Below, one piece after another: positions 1-9,150 of a DNA stretch of 64,000 nucleotides. This stretch comes from Patiria pectinifera (Eukaryota; Echinodermata; Asteroidea; Valvatida; Asterinidae). The position numbers were made by a program, and so were the translations under genes. How positions within the stretch are numbered: the first letter of the stretch is position 1; every line of letters begins with the position of its first letter. The notes under the pieces were generated by a model that worked only from the letters and a program-made list of their open reading frames with translations, was not told where the DNA came from and did not search any database. Location of the stretch: assembly GCA_029964075.1 (NCBI GenBank), contig CM057135.1:853001-917000 (forward strand), given 5' to 3'.

Positions 1-330
1 ACAAATATCACACGAACGGCAATATCTAGTCACGTCAGCGTTTAATCCCGGCCAAAAGAAGTTGCTTTGTATTCTACTGAGCGTTTTTCTGACTCCTTGA
101 TGACCACCTAATAGAGTCTCATGCGCAACTTTCAGGACATGTGAGCGAAAATCTGACGGAACTACTAACTGACTTATGGGTTGATCACATTCGCCTTTTG
201 GATGGAATTCTCTGAACAGTAGTCCATCTTTCAGAACATATTTTGAACAAGAACCATGTCTAGTGCGTTTTTGAAGGTGTGCATTGGCTAGTTCTCTCAA
301 ATTTTTGAGTGAAGGATCCGTTTCTTGGCC
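1..330 (-). pseudogene. Integrase zinc-binding (H2C2) region of the Gypsy element
   Basis: Translation of the minus strand gives a typical pre-integrase zinc-binding module: HETLLGGHQGV, then NFFWPGL, then YCRSCDIC at the very edge of the window. The two His and two Cys spacing matches the zf-H2C2 domain that precedes the DDE core in Ty3/Gypsy integrases. The DDE core and reverse transcriptase must lie beyond the left edge. It follows the protease part directly. Part of a fossil element. Confidence 0.75.
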
Positions 331-355
331 AAGTTTTATTTTATTCCTATCAATT

Positions 356-1459
356 TCAGGAAGTGGTTTTGGAACGTGCAGTTTTTTTCTGCGGTTTGTC
401 TCTTTCCTGTTTTTGACTTCGAGTTTCTACTGCGTGGGTCTGAACGAGTCTTGGTTTTGAAATTTCATCATTTGACTTTTTGTCAGTGTGAGGAATACAC
501 CAAGAAGGATCTGGGTTTTGAGGATCTCTTGCGTCGTGGATGTTCCCTATTATGATATCGTATACAGGGTTGGGCATACATAATGATTCACACGATCCGA
601 TGAAAACGGGTGTGTTCAAGTCAATGATGGCTAAGGGAGCCTTTCTAACTGTACCGTCAACGAGTACGCAAGATCGTTCTTGGCCTGTGAGCTGATTAGT
701 TGTAACAAGGTCTTGTCGGACTACCACGCTACTACAACCTGAATCACGTAACACGGTTACAGTTTTCCCATTAATGACACCTGGTACTACGGGCATACAT
801 GTAGGGTTTTTGTCACGACACGCGGCGGTCATAATCGGCAGTTCATTACCGCATTTTAGCTTAACAAAGCCGTCCTTAACACAACAGTTTTGGAGTACAT
901 GGGGAGCAACCATACACGCAACTGTTGTCGAGGTATCGCATTCTGTTTGGCTATTTGTGTGTGCATCTCTATCACTCGGCAATTGAGTGTCTGAATCTGA
1001 ATCAACCATTGTTTGTGACAGAGCCGTTGCTATGATACTGGCGACGCGGGCTACATTTGATGGGTTGATTTTAGACCGACAGTCTCGTGCAATGTGTCCT
1101 TTCTTATGACAGATGAAACAGGGGCCACGAGTTTCGCGAAAACCAGTGTTTCCGGTGCGACGGTCACTGTTAGTCGTAGTTTGTGGGACAGTGCGTACAG
1201 CGCGCTGTAACCTATCCGAGTTACTTGATTCTGACCTATTCGAAACATTCCGTTGAGGTACCGGTTTACTAATTCGTTCGCGTGGGCCAAAGCTTCCGTG
1301 CGCATCGGCATACTGCTCAGCAAGTTGGGACATTTCAGTGGCGGTGCGCGGTTTGCGTTCATTTAGAAATAGTCGCAGATCTTCGTTACAGCTATTTATA
1401 AATTGTTCGCGGATGACAAGATCTTTTATACCGTCATACGTCTTCTGTGTTTTGTCCAT
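356..1459 (-). pseudogene. Gag C-terminal part and retropepsin of the Gypsy element
   Basis: A 367-residue frame. The first part is a Gag tail (capsid-like helices, then a Ser/Arg-rich linker) with a CCHC zinc knuckle, CFICHKKGHIARDC, near residue 115, which binds RNA in this family. The second part is an aspartic protease: LRDSGCSSVVV carries the catalytic DSG triad (DTG is commoner in retroviruses) and IIGN matches the flap-side strand. The end is a charged linker of the kind that joins protease to integrase in Gmr1-like elements. Viral-type fossil. Confidence 0.8.
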
Positions 1460-1596
1460 CTCTACCCATCGAACGAAAAATATTCTCTAAACGAGCGACA
1501 AACTGTGGTGGACTTTCGCCGGTTTCGGGTTTCGTTTCTCGAAATTTCTGTTTGAAACCTACAGCAGTAAGATGGAAACGTTTGAGAAGCGCGTCC

Positions 1597-2055
1597 TTAA
1601 AGAGTATCATAATCATCAGCATGTTCGGGAGGCAACCGTGAATACACGTCGAGTGCTTTACCTTGTAATAAGGCGCTGAGGTTTACGGCCCAGTCATCGT
1701 GATCCCAATTTTGACAAGTTGCAAAGCGTTCATAACGTTGGATATACGCGTCCATGTCATCTTTCGCGTCGTTAAAGTATGGCAATTTGGGTGCCTTTGC
1801 TTTGCTACGCGTCGAATGTTGAGAAGTATTGTGCGAGGATTCGTATTCGTTAGCTTCCGCTTTTAGTGTTTGAAGTCGAAGTTGTAATTCAAGTACTTCG
1901 CGTTCATGGCGCCTAAGTTCAAGCTGATACGCGCGCTCATCACGATCTAACCTTTCTTTTTCATGGCGTTCTTCGCGCAGAAAGTCTATTAATTCTTTAC
2001 CACTCAAAGCACATGCTTCAGAAACGGTACAAATTTTCTCAGGATCCATATCCAT
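1597..2055 (-). pseudogene. Gag N-terminal part of the Gypsy element
   Basis: The frame could open at 2211, but the methionine at 2055 is the better start because the upstream residues look like leader. It begins MDMDPEKI, has a charged coiled-coil-like stretch (EERHEKERLDRDERAYQLEL), then PKLPYFNDAKDDMDAYIQRYE and WAVNLSALLQGKALDVYSRL. That is the capsid N-terminal signature of Ty3/Gypsy Gag proteins, resembling SCAN/PEG10-type Gag. The rest of Gag continues in the next part of the element. Confidence 0.75.
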
Positions 2056-2274
2056 TCTCACACAGACCGATAACTCACCACAAGATAGGCTGATACCGGT
2101 GGGTAGGTGTGTTGGGTGGGAGGCGAGGGTGGTATAGCAACACTCACTCTGTAAACCTGGAGTAGTTATGCACAGAAAGTAAAAGAAAACTCCTACAAAC
2201 ATAGTTAGCATTAATTACATCACAAATAATACAGTAACATTTGGTTCTTCCATAATGTGTGGTCATAAATTTCA

Positions 2275-2292
2275 TTCCCGGACAAGCCCCCA
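2275..2292 (-). promoter_or_regulatory. Primer binding site, tRNA-Pro type
   Basis: Read on the minus strand this is TGGGGGCTTGTCCGGGAA, very close to the tRNA-Pro primer site known from gammaretroviruses. It lies three bases inside the LTR boundary at 2296, the expected place. Confidence 0.75.
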
Positions 2293-2295
2293 AAA

Positions 2296-3601
2296 TGTCA
2301 CCACCTAACGTAATTTGGGCTTGATATGTACTCTATAGTTTCAACTTGAACTCACTGGGGTGACCCCGGGATTCATTCAAATCAAAACATCCAAATGAAA
2401 TGACCACTTCTTCTGTATTGAACGTATTTACAATTTATTTACAATATAAACAACATCCGGAACATTAAACATATATGAGAAATTTGCTGAAGTTTGGTTA
2501 CAAGATTCCTTTTACACTCGAAATGGTATGGGTTTACTTATTCTTTCAAAACAACAATTATTCAATTACTTCGCAACAGTTTACTTTTACTGTCAATCAT
2601 AGACCTTATATAGCAAGAAAAATATAGTTCTGAAGTTTAGTTCTGCCGACTTAAAAGTTGGTGAAAATACGTGTTCCCTCTGTATTACTCGCCAGGTAGT
2701 CTGTCTGTCTGTCGCCACTCCCGGGTCCTCACTCCCTAATGGTAGCGGTGGGCCTTCGGCACTGCACTACGCCCAGCTCGAGGCTCTGGTACGGCTCACT
2801 GCGGCCCTGGTGCCGCGTAACTCTCTGGCTACAGATTAGTGGGGAACGGGGTGGCCATCTGAATAAAATATAATTACATAAACCTAATACCAAGTTTCGG
2901 CTCGCCCTAAACAGATTTTGGGTATTGGTATCCAGATACATCATAATAATCAAGCTTTGAATATCCATCTTTAAAACGCTTTCATTGAAATCAATATTTC
3001 ATATCAACGATTTCATAACTGCGAATCCCATTTCAATAAGAACCATAAAGTATATATGTTACCTTTGAGTCAAATCTCATCAATACATTCACTTTTATAT
3101 TACTTCATAAATAAACTTACGGTTATTGAAGTTGGTTCCTTGTTTGGAGCGGCTACAGGTGGGTGCTGCTATACCGGACTTCAGCTCTACAGGGCTGGTG
3201 TATTTCGGCACTGACTAATACTATAGTAATTTTTGCCGAACTGGCTCAAACTGATGATCGGTAAACTGAAATTTCACCAATGTATCAGCTACCCTGGATA
3301 AGTCATCGGTCTACACCTCATTTAGCACTCTCACACACTCTCTCTCTGACTTCTCTGGTCTATACTGAATCTAGATCGTTTTTGCCCATCTTCTATATAA
3401 AACATACCAATTGTACATGCGTTTCAGTGTGAATAACCATGGCCTTCATTTTTAAGGTGTTACGTAAGTTGTTCCAGTTTTACAATGCCTTGCGCAACGC
3501 TTGGTGCTCCTGAATGCCGTTGAAGGCTTTTGTATGAAACGCGACTGCGCGCGGGAACGATACTGAGTGCTAATTGGAGGGAAGTTCAATACGTCATTAC
3601 A
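2296..3601 (-). repeat. Probable 5' LTR of the Gypsy element
   Basis: One edge is clear: TGTCACCACC at 2296 is the complement of an LTR ending in TGACA, three bases from the primer binding site. The other edge is a guess at 3601, where the minus strand reads TGTAATGACG, giving a TG...CA unit of about 1.3 kb. A TATA-like TTTTATATAG lies at about 3389-3400 on the minus strand. The partner LTR is outside the window, so the outer edge cannot be confirmed. Confidence 0.5.
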
Positions 3602-4568
3602 ACGGGGAAAGTTAACGCGTGAATAGATTGACGTACGCGTAAAAGGAAAATACTAAACAAAAAAAACAAAACAAAAACGGGTTTTGACAATGATTAGGCT
3701 GGAGCACTCAGTACAGTTCTTCTGGTGGCTGGTAGAGCTGGAAGGACTTCGAAGTTGCTGATCAAGTCCCTCCCTCCCTTGGCAGTTGATGATAATGAGG
3801 AGAGAGCACTCAGTAAAATGCTTGAAGTGCCAGAGCTGCTGGCTTCAATGCCACAGACCTCCACTGCTGCAAGGACTTTGGTGTTACTCACCAAATCTCT
3901 TTGCATCCCTTGAAGAACTGGATCAAATGCCTCTGGGATGTGTGCATAGGTCGCATACTAGAAGTCACCATTGTCTGATGAGCTTGTGATAATATGGTCT
4001 GCCACTTCTATTTCATAATCTACATGAAAAAAAACATGTGCCATATTTCATTATCACAATATGAAATAATTACTTCCATTACCGAACCCTTTAAATGATC
4101 TAGCAATGTGGTTCAATCATAATCATTCCAGTTCATTCATACGTGTACACTATGTTACTTCAATGAACGCATCCAAAATGTAACTAAGCTCTCCAATTAT
4201 ATTATACTTCTCATGTAAAACATGACTTTAGCTGAAGGATTTAGGCTGTTTGCAGTTTGTATGTGGTGCACGTTACAAAATGTACAATTTCTGAGATCCA
4301 AACAAAATGTGGATACATGTGCTGTACACAATAGATTTTGATCAATATCAAAAAAAGGAATCAAATTCTGTTGTAATTAATATCGAGTTCATCACCACCG
4401 CTCTAATACACACTGTTTAAGTTACAAAATGCATCATCATCATACGATGCAGAATTGTCAAAAATAAAGCGCAAAATAATCACTTTACGGTCAGAATTCC
4501 TATAACATCCCAATTCAAATAACTAACTCAAATCATATTGTTAGCAAAACTGCTTCATGATAACTGTA
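3602..4568. other. Unassigned interval between LTR element and Helentron endonuclease
   Basis: No convincing gene. A Leu/Ser-rich stretch near 3690-3910 is open on both strands but resembles no family I know and is probably low complexity. The 3' terminus of the Helentron should lie in or near this interval; I could not find a clear terminal hairpin. Confidence 0.4.
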
Positions 4569-5324
4569 TTAAGTGGGAATCACTGTAGTATCCACCATGT
4601 CCATATTTCTGACATATACATGGTCAATTAGTGTACCATTTTCTGTAGTTCCATCAGTAACACACTGTCTGTAACCATGATCTAGCATTAACTTTTCCAT
4701 TTGTGAACAGTGCTTCAGAATGTCTTCATTAAAATCACCCATTACAATGCATCTATTAGACACTCTGTGAAGTTCATTCAGCAGAATTTCAGTATTGCAA
4801 AGAAACTGATCCATTGAATATGAAGCTGGACCATAGATTACTACCACACAATATGACAAATGAGTAATTATTTGAAATGCTATATACTCTAGATTCTGAA
4901 CAGGAAAAACTAGTCTGCTGAAAGATTTGTTCTTCCTACCAAACACAGCAACACCTCCATGACATTGTTGCTTCAACATTTGTGTCACTTTACTTGTACC
5001 ATCATATGAAGCACTTCTGATCTGATAATAGCATTTGAATTCAGTTAATTCTACATGTGTGTCAGGGTATTCTTCATTATTAATCCATGTCTCTGTAAGA
5101 CAAATAAAATCAGATTTCATCATGTCTTTATTACACTTGAGGTCCATTTGATGTTGCTTTAATCCTTGGATATTATGCATTGTAATTACAGTCCTGTTAG
5201 ATTTATCTTCCTGTACGTGTTCTTCAGCATCAATAAATTCTGGCATACTCTTCAATGATTCAGAAACTGCTTTGTTACAGTAGATATATTTCTCATCATA
5301 TCCCTTAATCTGTAGTCCGTTCAT
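4569..5324 (-). CDS. Helentron endonuclease domain (EEP/AP-type)
   Basis: Carboxy-terminal part of the Helentron RepHel protein. It opens with the tail of the helicase (SMNGLQIKGYD) and continues into an exonuclease-endonuclease-phosphatase fold: HNIQGLKQHQ (Asn motif), DFICLTETW (catalytic Glu), VVIYGPASYS, CIVMGDFNEDI (GDFN metal motif) and LIDHVYV (DH motif). The final SDHF-like motif is not seen before the frame ends at 4569, so the domain may be slightly truncated. Endonuclease-bearing Helitrons are known from fish and invertebrates. Confidence 0.8.
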   Translation of the reverse strand: MNGLQIKGYDEKYIYCNKAVSESLKSMPEFIDAEEHVQEDKSNRTVITMHNIQGLKQHQMDLKCNKDMMKSDFICLTETWINNEEYPDTHVELTEFKCYYQIRSASYDGTSKVTQMLKQQCHGGVAVFGRKNKSFSRLVFPVQNLEYIAFQIITHLSYCVVVIYGPASYSMDQFLCNTEILLNELHRVSNRCIVMGDFNEDILKHCSQMEKLMLDHGYRQCVTDGTTENGTLIDHVYVRNMDMVDTTVIPT

Positions 5325-5338
5325 CGATGTAACTCTAC

Positions 5339-5692
5339 TCAGTGCAACATATGCCTGTCCAGCTGAAAACGTATACGTTCAAGTGAAACAACTGCTCTAT
5401 CTGTTGACATTCCTTGTACTTTGTGAACTGTGCAAGCCCAGGCTAATTTTAGGGGAAACTGCTGTGGGACACAATTCTTAGTAACATTTCCTTCTTCCTT
5501 TTGAATTGGAACCGTGTCTTCTTTATTTGATGATTTGTATTTTCTGTTCAACTTGCATCCAATATCTTTGTTGTCAAACAATACTTCAACTATCTTTGGC
5601 CAAGATTTATCAGGCAACATAACAATTCCACGTACAGTGCCAAAGACTCCATTGACAAGTCCATCTGATACATCAATGTTCTTAGTTAACAT
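5339..5692 (-). pseudogene. Helentron helicase, C-terminal part
   Basis: Continues the Pif1-like helicase in another frame. It shows MLTKNIDVSDGLVNG (the strand before the Pif1 C-terminal domain) and LAWACTVHKVQGMS, the superfamily 1 motif V/VI region. The expected GQAYVALSRV motif lies just downstream in the frame of the endonuclease part. One frame break separates it from the helicase N part near 5690 and another near 5360 from the endonuclease part. Confidence 0.8.
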
Positions 5693-7580
5693 GACTCTTA
5701 CACCAATTCCTAACCACAGTAATTCCAGCCAAATTTGTATAGCTTGATTTTTTCGTAACTCTTATCTTGCCTTTGCGACTACCATCTTTTTGAAGATCCT
5801 TAGCAGAAATAGACACACAATCCGTACACTTAGCAAAGAGTGTTTCCCTATTGTATTCATCTACTTGCTTGTTACATGGATAGATGTGTAATGCATCACT
5901 CCAATCATCAGGACTTTCACAAGATTTCAATAACGAGACATCATCTTCTGATAACTTTTCCTTCTTATCTTTGACTCGCAACCTATTCAGTAGTTTTGCA
6001 AACTGTACATCGTCCTTTTGTCGCATGATTTCATTTAGTTCCACTTTCTTGAAATGATCATTCCATAGGTCTACTGGGAGTGCTCTCTGGTACAATGCTT
6101 TGCCTTTGACCGGAGGTAACTGATAAAAATCTCCAACAGCTAAAATACTGATGTTGCCAAAAGGATTGTGATTACGTGCTTGTTTTATCTGACGCAAACG
6201 TCCATGTATGTAGCACAAAATCTTGTGATCAACCATCGATATCTCATCTATAATCAGAATTTGAAGGTCCTCTAATGCATTTCTCAGTGTATTCAATTTC
6301 TCCTCTCCAAGCGGTTGATACGGTAATCTAGCATCAGTGGGGATAGAAAGAGCACTGTGAACTGTACTACCATTGACATTAAATGCAGCAACTCCTGTAG
6401 GCGCAACTATCAACACCGACACATTGTCAGGATCTTGTACCATTCTAGCAAAAAGTCTTGTTGCTTCATAATGAACTGACTTTATTAAGTGGCTTTTCCC
6501 AGTTCCAGCTCCACCTGTCACAAACAACTGAAATGGTGCAGGATTTTTGCCATTAATCTTCTGTAAGCACCAGCTACGAATCTTAGTAAAACCCTGTCTC
6601 TGCTCTGCATTCAATGATCTTAACAATCTATATGCTTCTTGCCTCGATACTTTTGCGGAGTGTGGTTCAATATTGCATATATTTTCCACTGTTTTATCAG
6701 CTTGCAAATCAGGAATACCAAAAGCATTATCTTCTTCTTCAATTGGGGGTTCACGTTCTGCTTCACACTCAAGTCTCTCTTGCTCAGAAGGTGGACAAAT
6801 TAAAGCCCATGCATCCTCTTGAAGACCAAACTTCTTAAAATACTGTTCTGCTGCCTCTAAAGAGTCAGCATTTGCCTCATATACAGAGCGGTTACTCTCA
6901 ACAATGCACATCACAGACTTCAATTCATCATTTAAACTTACAGCACCGTTCTTATAGAATTCTGCAAAAGTTTCAAACTGAGGTGGTTTCAAATGTCTAT
7001 CTACACGGTATGGAAGAAACAGCTGCAATATACTGTGATAATATTTCTCAGGATATTTACTCTCTTGAAATCGAGGATATCTTATGACTGCTGGTTCAGT
7101 TTTACTACGCTTCTGTATGTGACCCAAACCATCTTTCAGTTCATAGACTGGTGATTTAGTTTTCCTGTTGCTAGCATTACACTTATATATAATCCTGTAC
7201 TCTGAGCAAAAAGTAGCAAGGCACATATCATTAAATTCATCCAGATCTGGTCTTGCTTTGTATCGATCTACTCTGTTAGCCATGAATATGTCACTGTCGT
7301 CATCTTCATCTCTGTTCTGAATTACACATAAAGGCAAGCTCATACGAACAGGATTCTCACCTACAGGAATAAACTCCACTTTTCTTGAACCCTGTTTCAA
7401 CCGAAGACCACATACACGAAACACTGCTTCCTGAGCTGATACTTCACGATTATGGAGATACACACAACCGATTTCTTTCATGCTGTCCCTTGCACTTAAA
7501 TTCCCCTTTTGTGCCTCTTTTTGTGTATTTGCCAGTAACTGACCCATTTCACGTTCAGACTTAGACATATATGACACCAC
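5682..7580 (-). CDS. Helentron Pif1-like helicase, N-terminal and core part
   Basis: The start is not real: the frame begins at an internal methionine because the Polinton insertion at 7604 separates it from the rest of Rep. The first residues, VSYMSKSEREMGQ, are the Rep tyrosine motif region. Then comes the Rep-helicase linker, and from about residue 355 the SF1B helicase: VTGGAGTGKSHLI (Walker A), ILIIDEISMVD (Walker B), AVGDFYQLPPV (motif III). In Helitrons it unwinds DNA during rolling-circle transposition. A break near 5690 ends the frame. Confidence 0.9.
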   Translation of the reverse strand: MVSYMSKSEREMGQLLANTQKEAQKGNLSARDSMKEIGCVYLHNREVSAQEAVFRVCGLRLKQGSRKVEFIPVGENPVRMSLPLCVIQNRDEDDDSDIFMANRVDRYKARPDLDEFNDMCLATFCSEYRIIYKCNASNRKTKSPVYELKDGLGHIQKRSKTEPAVIRYPRFQESKYPEKYYHSILQLFLPYRVDRHLKPPQFETFAEFYKNGAVSLNDELKSVMCIVESNRSVYEANADSLEAAEQYFKKFGLQEDAWALICPPSEQERLECEAEREPPIEEEDNAFGIPDLQADKTVENICNIEPHSAKVSRQEAYRLLRSLNAEQRQGFTKIRSWCLQKINGKNPAPFQLFVTGGAGTGKSHLIKSVHYEATRLFARMVQDPDNVSVLIVAPTGVAAFNVNGSTVHSALSIPTDARLPYQPLGEEKLNTLRNALEDLQILIIDEISMVDHKILCYIHGRLRQIKQARNHNPFGNISILAVGDFYQLPPVKGKALYQRALPVDLWNDHFKKVELNEIMRQKDDVQFAKLLNRLRVKDKKEKLSEDDVSLLKSCESPDDWSDALHIYPCNKQVDEYNRETLFAKCTDCVSISAKDLQKDGSRKGKIRVTKKSSYTNLAGITVVRNWCKSHVN

Positions 7581-7598
7581 ATATGCTGCACAGGCATA

Positions 7599-7603
7599 AG
7601 CAT
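7599..7603. repeat. Target-site duplication, left copy (AGCAT)
   Basis: AGCAT immediately precedes the left TIR and recurs immediately after the right TIR at 23795-23799. Removing one copy together with the Polinton leaves the Helentron Rep frame continuous across the site, so five bases is the true duplication length here. Confidence 0.85.
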
Positions 7604-7866
7604 AGTAGGTATAAGTGGGGGATTCCAGACTTTGCCATAGGTCTGGGGGTAGTACAGGGCCAATGGGGAGAAGCCAGGGTACCAGACTTTACCCCCTCCC
7701 CGTCTCTGCCCCTCCCATTGTACCCATCCCTTTCCAATGATCCCCGCCCCCAAATAGATCCCTCTCCCAATATATCTGTCTCCCTCGCCAAATATATCTC
7801 CCCTCTAGCTCCCCAAATATAGCTCTTCTCTCTCCGAGTTGTTATATTATAAGTGGGGGGTACGGC
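7604..7866 (+). repeat. Polinton left terminal inverted repeat
   Basis: Starts AGTAGGTATAAGTGGGGG and is pyrimidine-rich inside. It matches the complement of 23529-23794 almost throughout, with small length differences in the CCCC/GGGG and AGATATATTT blocks. The inner boundary is near the CTCCGAGTTGTTATATTATA segment. Confidence 0.9.
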
Positions 7867-7965
7867 GACAAACCCCATATCTCCCTCTGTCTAGGCACCA
7901 GACCAGGCTTTTACTATCTCTTTATTTTAAAAACTTTATTTAAAAAAATAAATCATTTTTAATAA

Positions 7966-8439
7966 ATGAACCTCGAGCTATCTAATAAAACAGATCAGTG
8001 CGATCATCATATAATCATCGAGAATGGTTTTTTAATTTGTGAAACGTGCGGTGAAATAGTTTCACGTTATTTTGATTTTTCGGCAGAAAATGCGCAAGAA
8101 GATCGTATCAATTGGTCAACTTTAAAAAGAAACAAAAGAAAAACTGTGGAGAAACTTATATTTTCTGTTTGTCCAGAGCAAGACTCAGAAGATGTCCAAG
8201 AAACAATCAATAAATATAACGAGCTCGTTAATTACAAAACATTGAGGGGAAACGGATGCGTTAAACGGTCGTTAATAGCGGCCTGTTACCATCACGTCGT
8301 TGGATGGAACAAAGAACGAGTTAGAGATGTATTTAAAGTGACTCAAAATCAATTTAATAAGGCCCTAAAAAGATACGATGACCACTACAATAAAGGTGGG
8401 GCCGAGGGTGTAGCCCTAAGAGGTGAAATAGAGGTATAA
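7966..8439 (+). CDS. TFIIB-like transcription factor on the Polinton
   Basis: A 157-residue protein. Residues 12-28 form a zinc ribbon: C12, H15, then C25 and C28 in ICETCGEIV, followed by YFDFSAEN...INW. This copies the TFIIB layout (CxxH...CxxCGxVv, then an acidic-aromatic stretch). Residues of about 68-145 contain NKYNELVNYKTLRG and KRSLIAACYHHVVG, which resemble one cyclin-like repeat of TFIIB. Only one repeat fits, so it is shorter than cellular TFIIB (about 315 residues). It is the first gene inside the left TIR, read towards the middle. Likely role: promoter recognition for the element's genes, inferred. Confidence 0.7.
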   Translation: MNLELSNKTDQCDHHIIIENGFLICETCGEIVSRYFDFSAENAQEDRINWSTLKRNKRKTVEKLIFSVCPEQDSEDVQETINKYNELVNYKTLRGNGCVKRSLIAACYHHVVGWNKERVRDVFKVTQNQFNKALKRYDDHYNKGGAEGVALRGEIEV

Positions 8440-8656
8440 CTCGGCGGATCGCTTTTATAATGTTTATTTACCGAGAATTTGAACTTGTAAGTTTTTCGAT
8501 AAGAGATTTTTTTTCTTTTGCCAGCCGTTCGTCTACCCGTTTTTTAACTTCTTTTTCAAAGTCTGTATCGTTTTTAATTTTTTGAAGCTTTGTGCTGGTC
8601 TTTGTTCTAATTTTTTGCTTAAGCTCGTTAAATTTTGCGAGCTCTCTCGTAATCAG
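8440..8656. other. Polinton intergenic interval
   Basis: Lys/Glu-rich coding potential on the minus strand continues here from the neighbouring 8657-9124 gene, so this stretch probably belongs to the old extent of that gene. No other feature is visible. Confidence 0.4.
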
Positions 8657-9124
8657 TTAGAACTCTTCGTGCGATATATCTCCGTCGTTGATGGCTTGAG
8701 ACACGTATTCTTCAATCGTGTTAAGTTTGGAGTCTGCTAATATTTTAATCTGGTCGTGCTTTTTCAGCTTGGTGGATAATCGCTTAGACGCGATTCTAAG
8801 CAGAATATCTACACCAAAAGCGCCTATAAACGTTCCTTCTAGCACCAATCCAACGGGAGCTGATATAACACCCAATAGAGCGGGAATACTGACAGCCCCC
8901 GCTATAGCCCCCAACCCTTCTAATCCTATCTCTACGTAATGAATAGTGTCGATCATTCTCTTTATTTTTTTATAAGTGCGCTCACGGTGGTCTCTCTCTT
9001 TCAAGATTAAAGATCGAATCTCTTCAATCTTTTTAAGTCTGTATACTTTTGTTTCTTCGTTACTATTTAATCGGAGTACATCTCCAGAAATATCGGGGTA
9101 TAACGCCTTACCATCTACACTCAT
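8657..9124 (-). CDS. Polinton protein, hydrophobic centre, unknown function
   Basis: 155 residues opening MSVDGKALYPDISGDVLRL, a start I recognise from uncharacterised Polinton-associated proteins in cnidarians and other invertebrates. Residues of about 75-115 form a glycine/alanine-rich hydrophobic segment (two likely membrane helices: GLGAIAGAVSIPALLGV and GLVLEGTFIGAFGVDILL). The ends are charged and helical, and the carboxy end reads YVSQAINDGDISHEEF, an EF-hand-like phrase. Function is unknown; membrane or capsid-interior roles are guesses. An AT box, TTTTTATATTAAAA, lies just upstream of the start. Confidence 0.75.
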   Translation of the reverse strand: MSVDGKALYPDISGDVLRLNSNEETKVYRLKKIEEIRSLILKERDHRERTYKKIKRMIDTIHYVEIGLEGLGAIAGAVSIPALLGVISAPVGLVLEGTFIGAFGVDILLRIASKRLSTKLKKHDQIKILADSKLNTIEEYVSQAINDGDISHEEF

Positions 9125-9150
9125 GTTTTTAATATAAAAAGATTTTAAAA
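9125..9150 (-). promoter_or_regulatory. AT-rich start box upstream of the 9124 start
   Basis: Minus strand reads CTTTTTATATTAAAAACATG with the ATG being the start codon. The same TTATATTAAA word precedes the starts at 10374, 13291 and 16788. Confidence 0.5.

Larger units (their letters stand above)
1..3601 (-). mobile_element. Ty3/Gypsy LTR element, Gmr1-like, partial
   Basis: Minus-strand LTR retroelement cut by the left window edge. Parts in transcription order are a probable LTR (about 3601 to 2296), a primer binding site, gag with a CCHC zinc knuckle, a retropepsin and then the integrase zinc-binding region. No reverse transcriptase lies between protease and integrase, which is the gene order of Gmr1-like Ty3/Gypsy elements where integrase precedes RT. 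The element is broken, with a few breaks in the visible part. Its age looks moderate because the frames are still long. Family placement rests on motif order, not on a search. Confidence 0.8.

Noticed and set aside
3694-3913. Leu/Ser-rich frames open on both strands
   Set aside because: Low complexity with no motif; kept only as unassigned DNA.
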